From Tissierellales bacterium (GTDB lineage Bacteria; Bacillota; Clostridia; Tissierellales; JAOAQY01), in contig JAOAQY010000073.1 of assembly GCA_025210965.1 (NCBI GenBank), forward strand, positions 1 to 46,754: DNA of 46,754 nt, in the 5' to 3' direction. The position numbers and the translations under genes are program-made. The notes beneath the pieces were generated by a model. It saw only the letters and a program-made list of their open reading frames with translations, ran no database searches and was not told the origin of the DNA. Below, piece after piece: positions 28,425 through 37,456 of the stretch; the first letter of the stretch is position 1; each line of letters opens with the position of its first letter.

Positions 28425-28668
28425 ATGAAATGCAGAGAATAAGAATAGTAGTCTTGAAGTTTGTGTACAGCGATTTGACGTCGGTGAAAGGTCAAAGGCA
28501 ACTTGAGATGAAGGACACTTAGGAGCAGGTGATAGAATAAATATATCACACGTAAATCCGCGTTAAGGAGCGAATGAGTAGGATCTTTGATCTAAAAAGG
28601 GTGGTACCACGGGAGAAACTCTCGTCCCTGCAATTAAATTATTTAATTGTAGAGACGAGGTTTTTTTT
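28425..28668 (+). promoter_or_regulatory. T-box riboswitch upstream of hisS-aspS
   Basis: This leader of about 245 nt fills most of the 330-nt gap between hemZ and hisS. Stem I shows the GA-motif region (28433 on), the AG bulge near 28468, and an apical hairpin TTTGAC/GTCAAA closing a GGTGAAAGG-type loop. The specifier region on the 3' side reads GGACAC (28513-28518). The T-box core AGGGTGGTACCACGGG (28598-28613) with bulge TGGT pairs with the tRNA acceptor end. Uncharged tRNA would stabilise the antiterminator and permit hisS-aspS transcription. The overlapping GAC (Asp) and CAC (His) make the cognate tRNA ambiguous. Confidence 0.92.
28621..28668 (+). terminator. T-box terminator hairpin
   Basis: CTCGTC (28621-28626) pairs with GACGAG (28654-28659), and CTGCAATTAAA with TTTAATTGTAG inside it. 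The run of eight T (28661-28668) follows. It is the conditional terminator of the riboswitch. Confidence 0.9.
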
Positions 28669-28729
28669 GTTACCACAGAGTTTTGGATTCTAGATCAAAA
28701 AATTTTTAGAAAGAAGGAGGCGGCTATTT

Positions 28730-29998
28730 ATGAAATTAATCGCGCCAAAAGGAACACAAGATGTTTTGCCTAATGATGCGTATAAGTGGCATTATTTAGA
28801 AGAGCTTATCAGAGAAGTTTGTAGAGAGTTTGGTTATAAAGAGCTTAGAACACCTACATTTGAACATACAGAACTTTTTAAAAGAGGAGTAGGAGAGACT
28901 ACGGATGTTGTTCAAAAAGAAATGTATACTTTTGAGGATAAAAAAGGAAGAAGTATAACACTTAAGCCAGAAGGAACTGCACCAGTTGTTAGAGCTTATG
29001 TAGAGAGAAAATTAAGTGCAGGCCCACAACCAACTAAAGTTTATTATCTTACACCTTGCTTTAGATATGAAAGACCACAGGCGGGTAGAATGAGAGAATT
29101 TCATCAATTTGGAGTAGAGGCATTTGGAGCACAAGATCCAACGATAGATGCTGAGGTTATATCTATTGCTCATAGATTGTTTGAAAAGTTAGGACTTGAA
29201 AATATAGAATTAAATATAAATAGTATAGGATGTCCTAAGTGTAGGGCTATATATCACGAGAAATTAAAAGAATTTTTGAAATCAAAATTAGAAAACCTTT
29301 GTGGAACATGTAAAGAAAGATTTGAAACAAATCCTATGAGAATCATAGATTGTAAAGTAGAATCTTGCCAAGCTGAATTGACAGATGTACCACTTATGCT
29401 TGACTATTTGTGTGAAGATTGTGAGGAACATTTTGGACAGGTAAAAATGTACCTAGAAAGTATTGGAATACCATTTGTAGTGAATCCTAAAATTGTTAGA
29501 GGTCTTGATTACTACACTAAAACGGCATTCGAATTTATAAGTAAAGATATTGGATCACAAGGAACTGTTTGTGGCGGTGGTCGATATGATAAATTAGTTA
29601 AAGAAATTGGTGGTCCTGAAGTTCCGGGAATTGGTTTTGGAATGGGAATGGAGAGACTACTTCTAACATTGGATAATTTAGATATTGAGATTCCAAATGA
29701 AGAAACTGTTGATGTATTTGTTGTAACACTTGGTGAAAATGCAAGAAAAAAAGGTTTTGAAATAGTTTATAAGCTTAGAAAAATGGGATATGCAGCAGAA
29801 CTTGATCATTTGGCAAGAAGTGCCAAAGCTCAATTTAAATATTCAAATAAAATGGGTAGCAAGGTGAATTTGACACTTGGAGACCAGGAACTTGAGAGCG
29901 GTGTTGTAATGCTTAAAGATATGCAAAAAAGTGAGCAAAGTGAAGTTGAAATAAATAATATTTATGAAGCTGTTGAAGCAATATTAGGAGGAAAGTAA
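28730..29998 (+). CDS. hisS: histidyl-tRNA synthetase
   Basis: Class II aminoacyl-tRNA synthetase of 422 residues charging tRNA-His. Motif 1 lies in [16 protein letters not shown] and the following helix; motif 2 in [24 protein letters not shown]; and motif 3 in [20 protein letters not shown] is nearby and [13 protein letters not shown] is the HisA motif. A C-terminal anticodon domain ends the protein. A cysteine-rich stretch (CRAIYHEKL... CGTCKERF... CEDCEEHF) occurs around 170-240, as in many Firmicute HisRS. AGGAGG is upstream and the T-box controls it. Confidence 0.97.
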   Translation: MKLIAPKGTQDVLPNDAYKWHYLEELIREVCREFGYKELRTPTFEHTELFKRGVGETTDVVQKEMYTFEDKKGRSITLKPEGTAPVVRAYVERKLSAGPQPTKVYYLTPCFRYERPQAGRMREFHQFGVEAFGAQDPTIDAEVISIAHRLFEKLGLENIELNINSIGCPKCRAIYHEKLKEFLKSKLENLCGTCKERFETNPMRIIDCKVESCQAELTDVPLMLDYLCEDCEEHFGQVKMYLESIGIPFVVNPKIVRGLDYYTKTAFEFISKDIGSQGTVCGGGRYDKLVKEIGGPEVPGIGFGMGMERLLLTLDNLDIEIPNEETVDVFVVTLGENARKKGFEIVYKLRKMGYAAELDHLARSAKAQFKYSNKMGSKVNLTLGDQELESGVVMLKDMQKSEQSEVEINNIYEAVEAILGGK

Positions 29999-29999
29999 A

Positions 30000-31790
30000 A
30001 TGACAGAGAAAATGGGAAACTGGAGAAGAACTCACAAATGTGGTCTTCTTAGAGAAGAAAATATAAGTGAAGAAGTCATCCTTATGGGATGGGTTCAAAA
30101 AAGAAGAACATTAGGTGGCTTGATATTCGTAGATCTTAGAGATACAACTGGTATTTCACAGATTGTATTCGATACGGATATATCTAAAGAGGCTTTTGAT
30201 AAAGCAGAGGGCTTAAGAGGCGAATTTGTTATAGCTGTTAGGGGTACTGTAAAAGCTAGACAATCTGTTAATCTTGAAATGCCAACTGGTAAAATTGAAA
30301 TATATGCGAGTGAGCTTAGAGTTTTAGATACAGCACAAACTCCTCCAATTTACATTAAAAACAATGATGAAGTATCTGAACAAAAGAGATTAGAGTATAG
30401 ATATTTAGATCTTAGAAAATCAGAGATGCAAGATAAGCTTAAGATGAGACATAGAGCGTCAAACCTTATTAGAAACTATTTGGATGAAAACTGCTTTATC
30501 GAAGTAGAAACACCAATGCTTAATAAACCAACACCAGAGGGTGCACGTGACTATTTAGTTCCAAGTCGTGTGAATCCTGGTAAATTCTACGCTTTACCTC
30601 AATCACCACAGCTTATGAAGCAATTGCTTATGGTATCTGGAATGGATAGATATTTCCAAATAGTAAAATGCTTTAGAGATGAAGACCTTAGAGCTAATAG
30701 ACAACCTGAATTTACGCAAGTCGACATGGAACTTTCGTTTGTAGACATTGATGATGTAATAAATGTAAATGAAGGTCTATTGTACAGAGTGTTTAAGGAA
30801 CTTAAGGGTGTTGAAATTGAGCTTCCAATAAAGCGTATGCCTTATAAAGAAGCGATGGAAAGATTTGGTTCAGATAAACCAGATTTGAGATTTGGATATG
30901 AACTTAGGAATTTATCAGAAAACCTTAAAGAATCTGGATTTGGTGTATTCAAAAATACTATAGCAGAAGGCGGAAGTGTTAGAGCTATAAAAATAGATGA
31001 TGGAGCGGATGCTTTTAGTAAAAAACAAATCTCTAAATTAGAGAAATTTGTAAAAACGTACGGAGCAAAAGGACTAGCTTGGATAAAAGTTACAGAAGAG
31101 GGAATAGATTCTCCAATTGCTAAATTTCTTGGCGAAGAAGAAGTGAAATCAGTATTAGAATCAATGGAAGCTAAAGCTGGAGATATGATATTCATCGTTG
31201 CAGATAAAGATAGTGTTACATTTGATTCTTTAGGACATTTAAGACAGGAAATAGCTAAAAAGATGAATGTTATTGATCCAAATGCTTTTGAATTCTTGTG
31301 GATAACAGAGTTCCCATTATTTGAATATGATGAAGAAGAAGATAGATATGTAGCTAAGCATCATCCATTTACTCACCCAATGGATGAGGATATTGATCTT
31401 TTAGAAACCGAGCCAGAGAAAGTTAGAGCTAAGGCTTATGATATCGTAATAAATGGAGATGAAATTGGTGGAGGAAGTATCCGTATAAACAACTCAGAAT
31501 TACAAGAGAGAATGTTTACTGCTTTAGGATTTACTAAAGAAGAGGCGTGGGCTAAATTTGGTTTCTTGATGGAGGCGTTTAAATATGGAGTACCACCACA
31601 TGGTGGTTTAGCATATGGATTTGATAGATTGGTTATGCTTCTTACAGATAGTGATAATATAAGAGACGTTGTTGCATTTCCAAAGACTCAAGCTGCTACT
31701 AGCTTACTTACAGAGGCTCCAACAGGGGTTACTGAAGCGCAGCTCAAAGAATTGAGTATAAAATTGGATTTAGAAAAAGAAGAGAAGTAG
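30000..31790 (+). CDS. aspS: aspartyl-tRNA synthetase
   Basis: Class II synthetase of 596 residues charging tRNA-Asp (or Asp and Asn if nondiscriminating, which sequence alone cannot settle). The OB anticodon-binding domain opens [29 protein letters not shown]. Motif 2 is [20 protein letters not shown], motif 3 [11 protein letters not shown], and the bacterial GAD insertion spans about 290-420. It begins one nucleotide after the hisS stop, so the two form one T-box-controlled operon. Confidence 0.97.
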   Translation: MTEKMGNWRRTHKCGLLREENISEEVILMGWVQKRRTLGGLIFVDLRDTTGISQIVFDTDISKEAFDKAEGLRGEFVIAVRGTVKARQSVNLEMPTGKIEIYASELRVLDTAQTPPIYIKNNDEVSEQKRLEYRYLDLRKSEMQDKLKMRHRASNLIRNYLDENCFIEVETPMLNKPTPEGARDYLVPSRVNPGKFYALPQSPQLMKQLLMVSGMDRYFQIVKCFRDEDLRANRQPEFTQVDMELSFVDIDDVINVNEGLLYRVFKELKGVEIELPIKRMPYKEAMERFGSDKPDLRFGYELRNLSENLKESGFGVFKNTIAEGGSVRAIKIDDGADAFSKKQISKLEKFVKTYGAKGLAWIKVTEEGIDSPIAKFLGEEEVKSVLESMEAKAGDMIFIVADKDSVTFDSLGHLRQEIAKKMNVIDPNAFEFLWITEFPLFEYDEEEDRYVAKHHPFTHPMDEDIDLLETEPEKVRAKAYDIVINGDEIGGGSIRINNSELQERMFTALGFTKEEAWAKFGFLMEAFKYGVPPHGGLAYGFDRLVMLLTDSDNIRDVVAFPKTQAATSLLTEAPTGVTEAQLKELSIKLDLEKEEK

Positions 31791-31801
31791 TATTTGATTT
31801 G

Positions 31802-31829
31802 AGCAAGGGCTTGTCCCTTGCTTTTTATT
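31802..31829 (+). terminator. intrinsic terminator after aspS
   Basis: AGCAAGGG (31802-31809), loop CTTGT, CCCTTGCT (31815-31822), then TTTTATT. A weak promoter for tcdA may overlap it (TTGTCC at 31811-31816, 17 nt, TATGAT at 31834-31839). Confidence 0.82.
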
Positions 31830-31882
31830 ATGATATGATTGATAGAGAAAACATACCCACGTGGGGTAATGGAGGATGATTT

Positions 31883-32599
31883 ATGAAGCAAAGGTTTACT
31901 AGAACAGAGATGTTAGTTGGGAAAAAAGGTATCGAAAGGCTTAATGGTGCTAAGATAATAGTATTTGGAGTAGGTGGAGTAGGTGGATATGTGGTAGAAG
32001 CTCTTTCGAGAGCTGGGATAGGCGAATTGCATCTAGTAGATTACGATATTGTAGATGTTACAAATATAAACAGACAAATAATAGCTAATGATCAAACCAT
32101 AGGGAAAAGTAAGGTAGATTTATTTAAAGAGAGAATAAAATATATAAATCCAGATTGTAAAGTAGTTGTTTATAATGAAAAAATCGAAGCACAAAATTGG
32201 AAACATTTTTTTGAATTTGATTGGGACTACGTGGTAGATGCTATAGATATGATTTCATCAAAGATTCTTTTGGCAGAAGTTTGTGAGAAAAGAAAGATAC
32301 CAATTATATCGAGTATGGGTACTGCAAATAAGTTTAATCCGTTAGATTTAAAAGTGGCGGATATAAAAAAAACAAAAATGTGCCCTTTGGCAAAAGTTAT
32401 GAGAAGAGAATTAAAAAATAGAGGAATCAAGAAATTGAAAGTTGTTTATTCTGAAGAGCAGCCAATAAAACCAGAGCAACTAGAAAAAAATGAATCTCCA
32501 TTTAAGCAGATTAATGGGACGATGTCATTTGTGCCAGGGGCAGCAGGACTTGTAATAGCATCAGAAGTTGTAAAAGGAATTTTAGAGAGTGAGGGATAA
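31883..32599 (+). CDS. tcdA: tRNA threonylcarbamoyladenosine dehydratase TcdA (ThiF/E1-like)
   Basis: A 238-residue adenylating enzyme of the ThiF/MoeB/E1 family, TcdA/CsdL branch, that cyclises t6A in tRNA. RFTRTEMLVGKKGIERL opens it, the Rossmann loop is GVGGVGG (29-35), DYDIVDVTNINRQI follows, and DAIDMISSK and CPLAKVMRREL are family-typical. The C-terminus FVPGAAGLVIASEVVKGIL is also typical. GGAGG precedes the ATG. It begins a short operon with the RseC-family gene and csoR. A Kae1-type protein is encoded at 3666, though the true TsaD partner is outside the window. Confidence 0.92.
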   Translation: MKQRFTRTEMLVGKKGIERLNGAKIIVFGVGGVGGYVVEALSRAGIGELHLVDYDIVDVTNINRQIIANDQTIGKSKVDLFKERIKYINPDCKVVVYNEKIEAQNWKHFFEFDWDYVVDAIDMISSKILLAEVCEKRKIPIISSMGTANKFNPLDLKVADIKKTKMCPLAKVMRRELKNRGIKKLKVVYSEEQPIKPEQLEKNESPFKQINGTMSFVPGAAGLVIASEVVKGILESEG

Positions 32600-32601
32600 A
32601 G

Positions 32602-33030
32602 ATGGAAGAGAGAGCTTTAGTTACAAATGTAGATGGTGGAAATATGAAAGTACACATCATACGAATGACACAATGAGGTGAAAGTTGTGCAGACTGCAGT
32701 GGCAGTTGCAAATCTAATAGTTTAGAAATAGACCTAGCTAATAACATTGGTGCTAAAGTTGGAGATATAGTATTGCTTGAAACAGAGACAAAAAAATTTA
32801 TGAGACAAGCATATATGGTATATGGTATACCTCTAGTAGCTCTTATTGTAGGAATAGTGCTTGGAATTAATGGTATAGTGTCAATAGTAAAAGATTATGA
32901 GACAAATGCTATGGTAATTGGTTTTATAATGATGTTTTTATCAGGCGGGGTTTTGAAAATATTAGATAATAGGTTTAAAATAGAGGACCAAATGAGAGTT
33001 AAACGCTTGATAGAAAAAGAAAATAAGTAA
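32602..33030 (+). CDS. RseC/MucC-family membrane protein, predicted selenoprotein (UGA at codon 25)
   Basis: Read with one in-frame TGA (32674-32676), this is a 142-residue protein. The N-terminus (1-24) is followed by U25-G-E-S-C29-A-D-C32-S-G-S-C36, two transmembrane helices (about 70-93 and 105-125) and a charged tail. The layout is that of the RseC/MucC (SoxR-reducing, RnfF-like) family, whose N-terminal Cys cluster starts with the residue replaced here by TGA. The ATG at 32602 follows GAGGG six nucleotides upstream and lies two bases past the tcdA stop. Past the TGA the frame stays open to 33030. A hairpin 21 nt downstream fits a bacterial SECIS. Standard translation would give a 24-residue stub, or a call starting inside at 32773. 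The reading as selenocysteine is inference; a sequencing error or pseudogene is the alternative. Confidence 0.82.
32685..32712 (+). promoter_or_regulatory. candidate bacterial SECIS hairpin
   Basis: ACTGC (32693-32697) pairs with GCAGT (32702-32706) around the tetraloop AGTG (32698-32701). G32692 wobble-pairs with T32707, A32691 is bulged, and TGC (32688-32690) pairs with GCA (32708-32710). The loop begins 21 nt after the TGA and has G among its first two bases. These features meet the published geometry of bacterial SECIS elements (loop 16-37 nt after UGA, G in the first two loop bases). Confidence 0.68.
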
Positions 33031-33042
33031 GGGAGATTGATT

Positions 33043-33327
33043 ATGGAGAATATAGAAAAATGCAAAAAAGATGAGGCTATAATTAAGAGACTTAGAAAAA
33101 TTGAAGGTCAAGTAAAAGGAATACAGCGAATGGTTGATGAAGGGAAGTATTGCGGAGATATACTTATACAAGTAGCTGCTGTAAAATCTGCGATAAACAA
33201 AGTCGGAGGAATAATACTAGAATCTCATATGAAGGATTGTCTTCACAAAAAATTTGATAATATAGATGAAAATCTGGATGGAGAATTAGAAAAGTTAGTT
33301 GATATTATGATTAAATATACTAAATAA
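33043..33327 (+). CDS. CsoR/FrmR-family metal- or thiol-sensing repressor
   Basis: A 94-residue all-helical DNA-binding protein of the DUF156 family. The sensor triad is Cys37, His62 and Cys66 (KYCGDIL and ESHMKDC), matching the Cys-His-Cys of Cu(I) sensors of the CsoR group. Related CstR persulfide sensors lack the histidine, and FrmR senses formaldehyde. RLRKIEGQVKGIQRMVDEGKYC is the family signature. The ATG at 33043 follows GGGAG. It is 12 nt after the RseC-family gene, so it may be cotranscribed with, and possibly regulate, that putative redox protein. No copper transporter is nearby, so the ligand is unsettled. Confidence 0.88.
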   Translation: MENIEKCKKDEAIIKRLRKIEGQVKGIQRMVDEGKYCGDILIQVAAVKSAINKVGGIILESHMKDCLHKKFDNIDENLDGELEKLVDIMIKYTK

Positions 33328-33363
33328 AAGCGTCTATATAGACGCTTTTATTTAGTATATTTA
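33312..33363 (+). terminator. 52-bp perfect palindrome, bidirectional terminator
   Basis: Every base from 33312 to 33363 pairs with its mirror image about a centre between 33337 and 33338. The GC-containing core AAAAGCGTC/GACGCTTTT is flanked by A- and T-rich arms, so each strand ends its hairpin in T-rich sequence. It lies between the converging csoR (+) and exporter (-) genes, and the csoR stop codon is in the left arm. Confidence 0.88.
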
Positions 33364-33383
33364 TAGATAGTATTCTAAAAGCA

Positions 33384-33806
33384 CTACCTGCGAGGAAATG
33401 CTTTGCTAACAGATGTTGCTAGGATTATTCCGATGGCTATTGATAGTGCAATCATTAGAGTTTCTATACCAAATTGTGCAGATTTTGAGAGGTCATTTTG
33501 TACTAAATGATACATAGTGTAGTACATGCCAGCACCTGGAACTAAAGGAATTATTCCAGGTATTATAAAAAGCGTTGCTGGTTGTTTTCTTATTCTAGCA
33601 AAAACTTCTCCAATGAAACCGACTATTAATGCGCCCCAAAAAGCAGCTATTATAGGCGAAGAGGATAATTTATAAAAATAATATACGCACCAGCCTATTG
33701 AACCTAAGAGGCTTGCAGCGACCATTTGCTTTCGTGGAATATTAAATATGATTGTAAAGCCAAGCGTAGATATGAATGCAAATGAAAACTGATTTATAAA
33801 TGTCAT
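33384..33806 (-). CDS. threonine/serine exporter family protein, small subunit (ThrE_2)
   Basis: A 140-residue protein with about four transmembrane helices and the conserved FIIPGIIPLVPGAGMYYTMY. This is the C-terminal half of the ThrE family, encoded separately, like YjjB of E. coli. Its start overlaps the stop of the larger partner by 4 bp (ATGA). The pair probably forms one exporter. The substrate is not determined; relatives move threonine/serine or succinate. Confidence 0.88.
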   Translation of the reverse strand: MTFINQFSFAFISTLGFTIIFNIPRKQMVAASLLGSIGWCVYYFYKLSSSPIIAAFWGALIVGFIGEVFARIRKQPATLFIIPGIIPLVPGAGMYYTMYHLVQNDLSKSAQFGIETLMIALSIAIGIILATSVSKAFPRR

Positions 33807-34582
33807 TGTATTAGCCCTCCTATAAATTGAGATAAATTAAGAATGATACCTACACCAAAGGCTATTCCAATTGCAATTATTATAGCTTCGATGGCTCTAG
33901 AAACTCCAGCTAAATAATCTCCATATATAAAATCTCTTATAGCATTTGTTATTGCGACTCCTGGAGCTAAAGGCATTATTGATCCACTTATTATTGCTGC
34001 TATGTTGAAATCAGAATAAAAAAAGTGGAAAATAAGAGTTATTATTGTAACTACCATTCCGCCGAGAATATTGTTTACTAATATAGATATATTATTTTTT
34101 TGAGTAAGGTGGCTAAATGTAAGCAGTATAAAGCCAGCGCAAAATGCTGGGAAAAAGTCAATATAATTTCCACCAAATAGTATTGCAAAACCAGCACTTC
34201 CAAGTCCACCTCCAATTCTTTGAAGATATTTAGGATAGTACAGTCCAGTTTCAATTTTTTTAATAGTTTTAAACCCATCTTTAATGCTCATATTTGAGGA
34301 TACAAAAAGTCTTGAAAATTCATTTATTTCAGAAACTTTTTGAAGATCTATTGATAACTTTTTTATTCTACGAATGTAAGAAAAAGAATCATTTTTATAA
34401 GATGCAGATATAAAGAGGCCTGTGGGAGTGACAAAAGAATCAAATTGTTCAATGTTGCGACTCATTGCCATTCTTTTCATGGTGTCTTCGACTCTGTATG
34501 TTTCAGCACCAGATTTTAGCATGAGGCGACCAGTGTATATTAATAGTAACATTAATGATTTAATTTTTTCTTCTGATTTCAT
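33803..34582 (-). CDS. threonine/serine exporter family protein, large subunit (DUF1212)
   Basis: A 259-residue protein of the ThrE/YjjP type. A cytosolic N-terminal domain of about 110 residues carries LMLKSGAETYRVEDTM, FVTPTGLF and a conserved arginine/histidine region. About five membrane helices follow, including the SGSIMPLAPGVAITNAIRDFIYGDYLAG loop. AAGGATGTG precedes the ATG. It pairs with the small subunit downstream and is transcribed away from the DUF512 gene. Confidence 0.88.
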   Translation of the reverse strand: MKSEEKIKSLMLLLIYTGRLMLKSGAETYRVEDTMKRMAMSRNIEQFDSFVTPTGLFISASYKNDSFSYIRRIKKLSIDLQKVSEINEFSRLFVSSNMSIKDGFKTIKKIETGLYYPKYLQRIGGGLGSAGFAILFGGNYIDFFPAFCAGFILLTFSHLTQKNNISILVNNILGGMVVTIITLIFHFFYSDFNIAAIISGSIMPLAPGVAITNAIRDFIYGDYLAGVSRAIEAIIIAIGIAFGVGIILNLSQFIGGLIQ

Positions 34583-34619
34583 GAAATCACATCCTTTTAG
34601 TAGAATATTTACTTTCCCT

Positions 34620-34647
34620 ATTATACAGCTAAAAGAAGTTTTTACAA
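34620..34647 (-). promoter_or_regulatory. promoter for the exporter pair
   Basis: On the minus strand TTGTAA (34647-34642), a 16-nt spacer and TATAAT (34625-34620) lie about 38 nt before the start codon at 34582. Position and spacing are good. Confidence 0.6.
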
Positions 34648-34720
34648 GTCTTTTTTACGAATTATGAGTTATGTAGTTGCAATTACAGCAAATTTATATT
34701 AAAATAATGAGGTTTGAATG

Positions 34721-34729
34721 TGGTATAAT
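34721..34729 (+). promoter_or_regulatory. extended -10 promoter for the DUF512-der operon
   Basis: TGGTATAAT at 34721-34729 is 47 nt before the ATG. A small hairpin (TTTTAGG/CCTAAAA, 34743-34760) lies in the leader. No convincing -35 is present. Confidence 0.6.
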
Positions 34730-34776
34730 AGAAGCGGACAGTTTTTAGGAATACCTAAAATTAGAAAGGTGTAAAA

Positions 34777-36108
34777 ATGGAATTAAATTCGTATTGTAAA
34801 AGTAGAAATTTTATTAGTGAAGTAGAAACAGATAGTATAGCAGAAGAATTAGGAATTGAAATAGGTGATGTGCTTGTATCTATTAATGGTCAGCCAGTAG
34901 CAGATATAATTGAGTATAAGTACTTGATTACAGATGAGTATATTGAAATGGTTATTGAAAAACCTAATGGAGAGATTTGGGAATTGGAGATAGAGAAAGA
35001 ATATGATGAGAGAATAGGTATGTTCTTTACAAATCCACTTATAGATAAAGCTAAAAGCTGTCGGAATAAGTGCATGTTCTGTTTTATTGATCAATTGCCA
35101 AAGGGAATGAGAGAAACATTGTATTTTAAAGATGATGATTCAAGGCTTTCATTTCTACAGGGTAATTTCATAACATTGACTAATATGAGCGATGAAGATT
35201 TAGATAGAATTGTTAGATACAGAATTAGCCCAATAAATGTTTCAGTACATGCTACAGAACCAGATTTAAGGGTGAAAATGCTTACTAACCCTAATGCAGC
35301 ATTATTGTATGAGCGTATGAAAAAATTACATGAAGCTAGAATAGAAATGAAATGTCAAATAGTGTTGATTCCTGGAGTAAATGATGGTGAACATTTAGAG
35401 AGGACACTTGACGATTTGGCAAAGTTCCATCCTTGGGTTGTTAGTGTAGCTATAGTTCCAGTGGGAATAACTAAACATAGAGAACATCTACCTAAATTAG
35501 AGATCTTTGATAAGGAAAAGACTTTGGAAGTTTTTGAGTTGATGGATAAAAAACAAGAAGAGTTTTTAGAAAAGCTTGGAACTAAATTTGCGTTTCTTTC
35601 TGACGAATTTTATGTGGTTGGTGAACGTGAGATTTTACCAGAAGAAGATTATGAAGGTTTTCCACAAATTGAAAATGGAGTTGGAATGCTTAGAAATTTT
35701 ATAACAACACTTGATGAAGGTCTGAATAATGTAGAGCATGGTTTGAACATTTCGAAGAGTTTTTATATGGTTACAGGTACATTAGCCAAGGGATTTATAA
35801 AGGATATGATTAATCGTATAAAAGACAAGATAAAAGTTGAACTTGATGTAATCTCAGTCAAAAATAAATTTTTTGGCGAAACGATTACTGTTGCAGGGCT
35901 TTTAACTGGGGGAGATATTATAGAAGAGGTTTTAAAGTGGCCCAAAAGAGATGCTATAATAATTCCTAGAGCAATGCTAAAAGCAAATGATACGGTATTT
36001 TTAGATGATTTGGATCTCAGCGATTTAGAAGAAAGACTTAGTATGAAAGTAATTGTTGCAGAAAATGATGCAGAAAATTTGGTAGACATTATAGTTGAAG
36101 AGTTTTAG
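34777..36108 (+). CDS. DUF512 radical SAM protein with PDZ-like N-terminus
   Basis: A 443-residue protein. Residues 10-60 resemble a PDZ domain (SIAEELGIEIGDVLVSINGQPV). Then CRNKCMFCF carries the radical SAM cluster cysteines (95, 99, 102), and a DUF512 C-terminal region follows. The reaction is unknown. In Clostridia it is almost always next to der, as here (20 nt upstream). AAAGGTG precedes the ATG. It may act in ribosome or tRNA biology given that neighbour, but nothing in the sequence shows it. Confidence 0.88.
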   Translation: MELNSYCKSRNFISEVETDSIAEELGIEIGDVLVSINGQPVADIIEYKYLITDEYIEMVIEKPNGEIWELEIEKEYDERIGMFFTNPLIDKAKSCRNKCMFCFIDQLPKGMRETLYFKDDDSRLSFLQGNFITLTNMSDEDLDRIVRYRISPINVSVHATEPDLRVKMLTNPNAALLYERMKKLHEARIEMKCQIVLIPGVNDGEHLERTLDDLAKFHPWVVSVAIVPVGITKHREHLPKLEIFDKEKTLEVFELMDKKQEEFLEKLGTKFAFLSDEFYVVGEREILPEEDYEGFPQIENGVGMLRNFITTLDEGLNNVEHGLNISKSFYMVTGTLAKGFIKDMINRIKDKIKVELDVISVKNKFFGETITVAGLLTGGDIIEEVLKWPKRDAIIIPRAMLKANDTVFLDDLDLSDLEERLSMKVIVAENDAENLVDIIVEEF

Positions 36109-36137
36109 AAAGAGCTTAGAAGAAAGGTGTGATTAAT

Positions 36138-37454
36138 TTGGCAAGACCCGTTGTTGCGGTTGTTGGACGACCGAATGTTGGTAAATCAACATTATTTAAT
36201 AGATTAGCAGGAAAGAGAATAGCTATAGTAGAGGATAAACCAGGAGTTACCAGAGATAGAATTTATGCAGAGGCAGAATGGTTAAGTAAATATTTTACTT
36301 TAATCGATACAGGAGGTATAGAGCCTAATACAGCAGATGTAATTCTTTCTCAAATGAGAATGCAAGCTGAAATGGCAATCGATACAGCAGATGTAATTCT
36401 TTTTATGGTTGATGGTTCAGCAGGACTGACTTCAACAGATAGAGAAGTTGCAGAAATGCTTTATAAATCAGGCAAGCAAGTACTATTAGTTTGTAATAAG
36501 GTAGATACACACGAAACACCAGATTCTATTTATGACTTTTATGAATTAGGGTTAGGCGAACCGTTGATTATTTCAGCTGGTAGAGGGTATGGTATTGGTG
36601 ACATGCTTGATGAAGTTATTAAATATTTTCCTGAAGATAAAGATACAGATTATGATGATTCTGTAATTAAAGTTGCAGTTGTTGGACAGCCTAATGCTGG
36701 TAAATCATCACTTATAAATAAAATGTTAGGAGAGAATCGTGTTATAGTTAGTGATATTCCGGGAACGACAAGAGATGCGATAGATACTCCATTTACTTAT
36801 GAAGATCAGAACTATGTCCTAATTGATACAGCTGGTCTTAGAAAAAGAAAAAAAATCAATGAAAATGTTGAGAAATATAGCGCAATTCGTTCTCTTACGG
36901 CAATAGAAAGAGCTGATGTTTGCTTGATTGTCATTGATGCAGAAAAAGGACCTACAGAGCAGGATACTAAAATAGCAGGTTATGCTCATGACAATGGTAA
37001 AGCTGCAATATTTTTAGTAAATAAGTGGGATATAATAGAAAAAGATCATAAGACATATAAAGAGTATGAAGAAATGGTTAGAAATAAATTCCCATTTATG
37101 CAGTATGCACCTATAGTTTTAATTTCGGCTATGACAGGACAAAGAGTTCAGAAAGTTATAGAACTTATGAAATTAGTTCATGGCAATTATTCGAATAGAG
37201 TAGCTACTGGAGTACTCAATGATGTTATTGGTGATGCTATATTGATGAATCAACCACCATCAGATAAAGGTAAGAGATTAAAGATTTTCTATGCTACACA
37301 AGCAACAGCAAAACCACCGAAGTTTGTCATTTTTGTTAATGATAAGGAACTTATGCATTTTTCTTATTTAAGATATTTAGAGAACCAAATTAGAAAAACA
37401 TTTGTATTTGAAGGAACACCTATAACTTTTGAAATTAGAGAAAAGAGGGGATAA
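36138..37454 (+). CDS. der: ribosome biogenesis GTPase Der
   Basis: Essential GTPase for 50S assembly with two G domains: GRPNVGKS (10-17) and GQPNAGKS (about 180). Each has a DTxG motif and an NKxD motif (NKVD, NKWD). A C-terminal KH-like domain follows, ending in [13 protein letters not shown]. The 438-residue length is standard. The frame begins with GTG at 36129, but the AAAGGTG Shine-Dalgarno overlaps it; TTG at 36138 gives the family-typical [16 protein letters not shown] start. plsY and gpsA follow. Confidence 0.96.
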   Translation: MARPVVAVVGRPNVGKSTLFNRLAGKRIAIVEDKPGVTRDRIYAEAEWLSKYFTLIDTGGIEPNTADVILSQMRMQAEMAIDTADVILFMVDGSAGLTSTDREVAEMLYKSGKQVLLVCNKVDTHETPDSIYDFYELGLGEPLIISAGRGYGIGDMLDEVIKYFPEDKDTDYDDSVIKVAVVGQPNAGKSSLINKMLGENRVIVSDIPGTTRDAIDTPFTYEDQNYVLIDTAGLRKRKKINENVEKYSAIRSLTAIERADVCLIVIDAEKGPTEQDTKIAGYAHDNGKAAIFLVNKWDIIEKDHKTYKEYEEMVRNKFPFMQYAPIVLISAMTGQRVQKVIELMKLVHGNYSNRVATGVLNDVIGDAILMNQPPSDKGKRLKIFYATQATAKPPKFVIFVNDKELMHFSYLRYLENQIRKTFVFEGTPITFEIREKRG

Positions 37455-37456
37455 TA

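Noticed and set aside
31856-31865. 10-bp palindrome CCCACGTGGG before tcdA, considered as a firm operator
   Set aside because: Short, single copy, and no matching repeat in the window; mentioned only as a candidate to test.
32773-33030. An 85-residue protein starting at TTG 32773
   Set aside because: That TTG is codon 58 of the longer TGA-containing frame and lacks a ribosome binding site; the upstream start explains the Cys cluster better.
34422-34667. 81-codon forward ORF
   Set aside because: It is the antisense shadow of the exporter large subunit and has no Shine-Dalgarno or recognisable motif.
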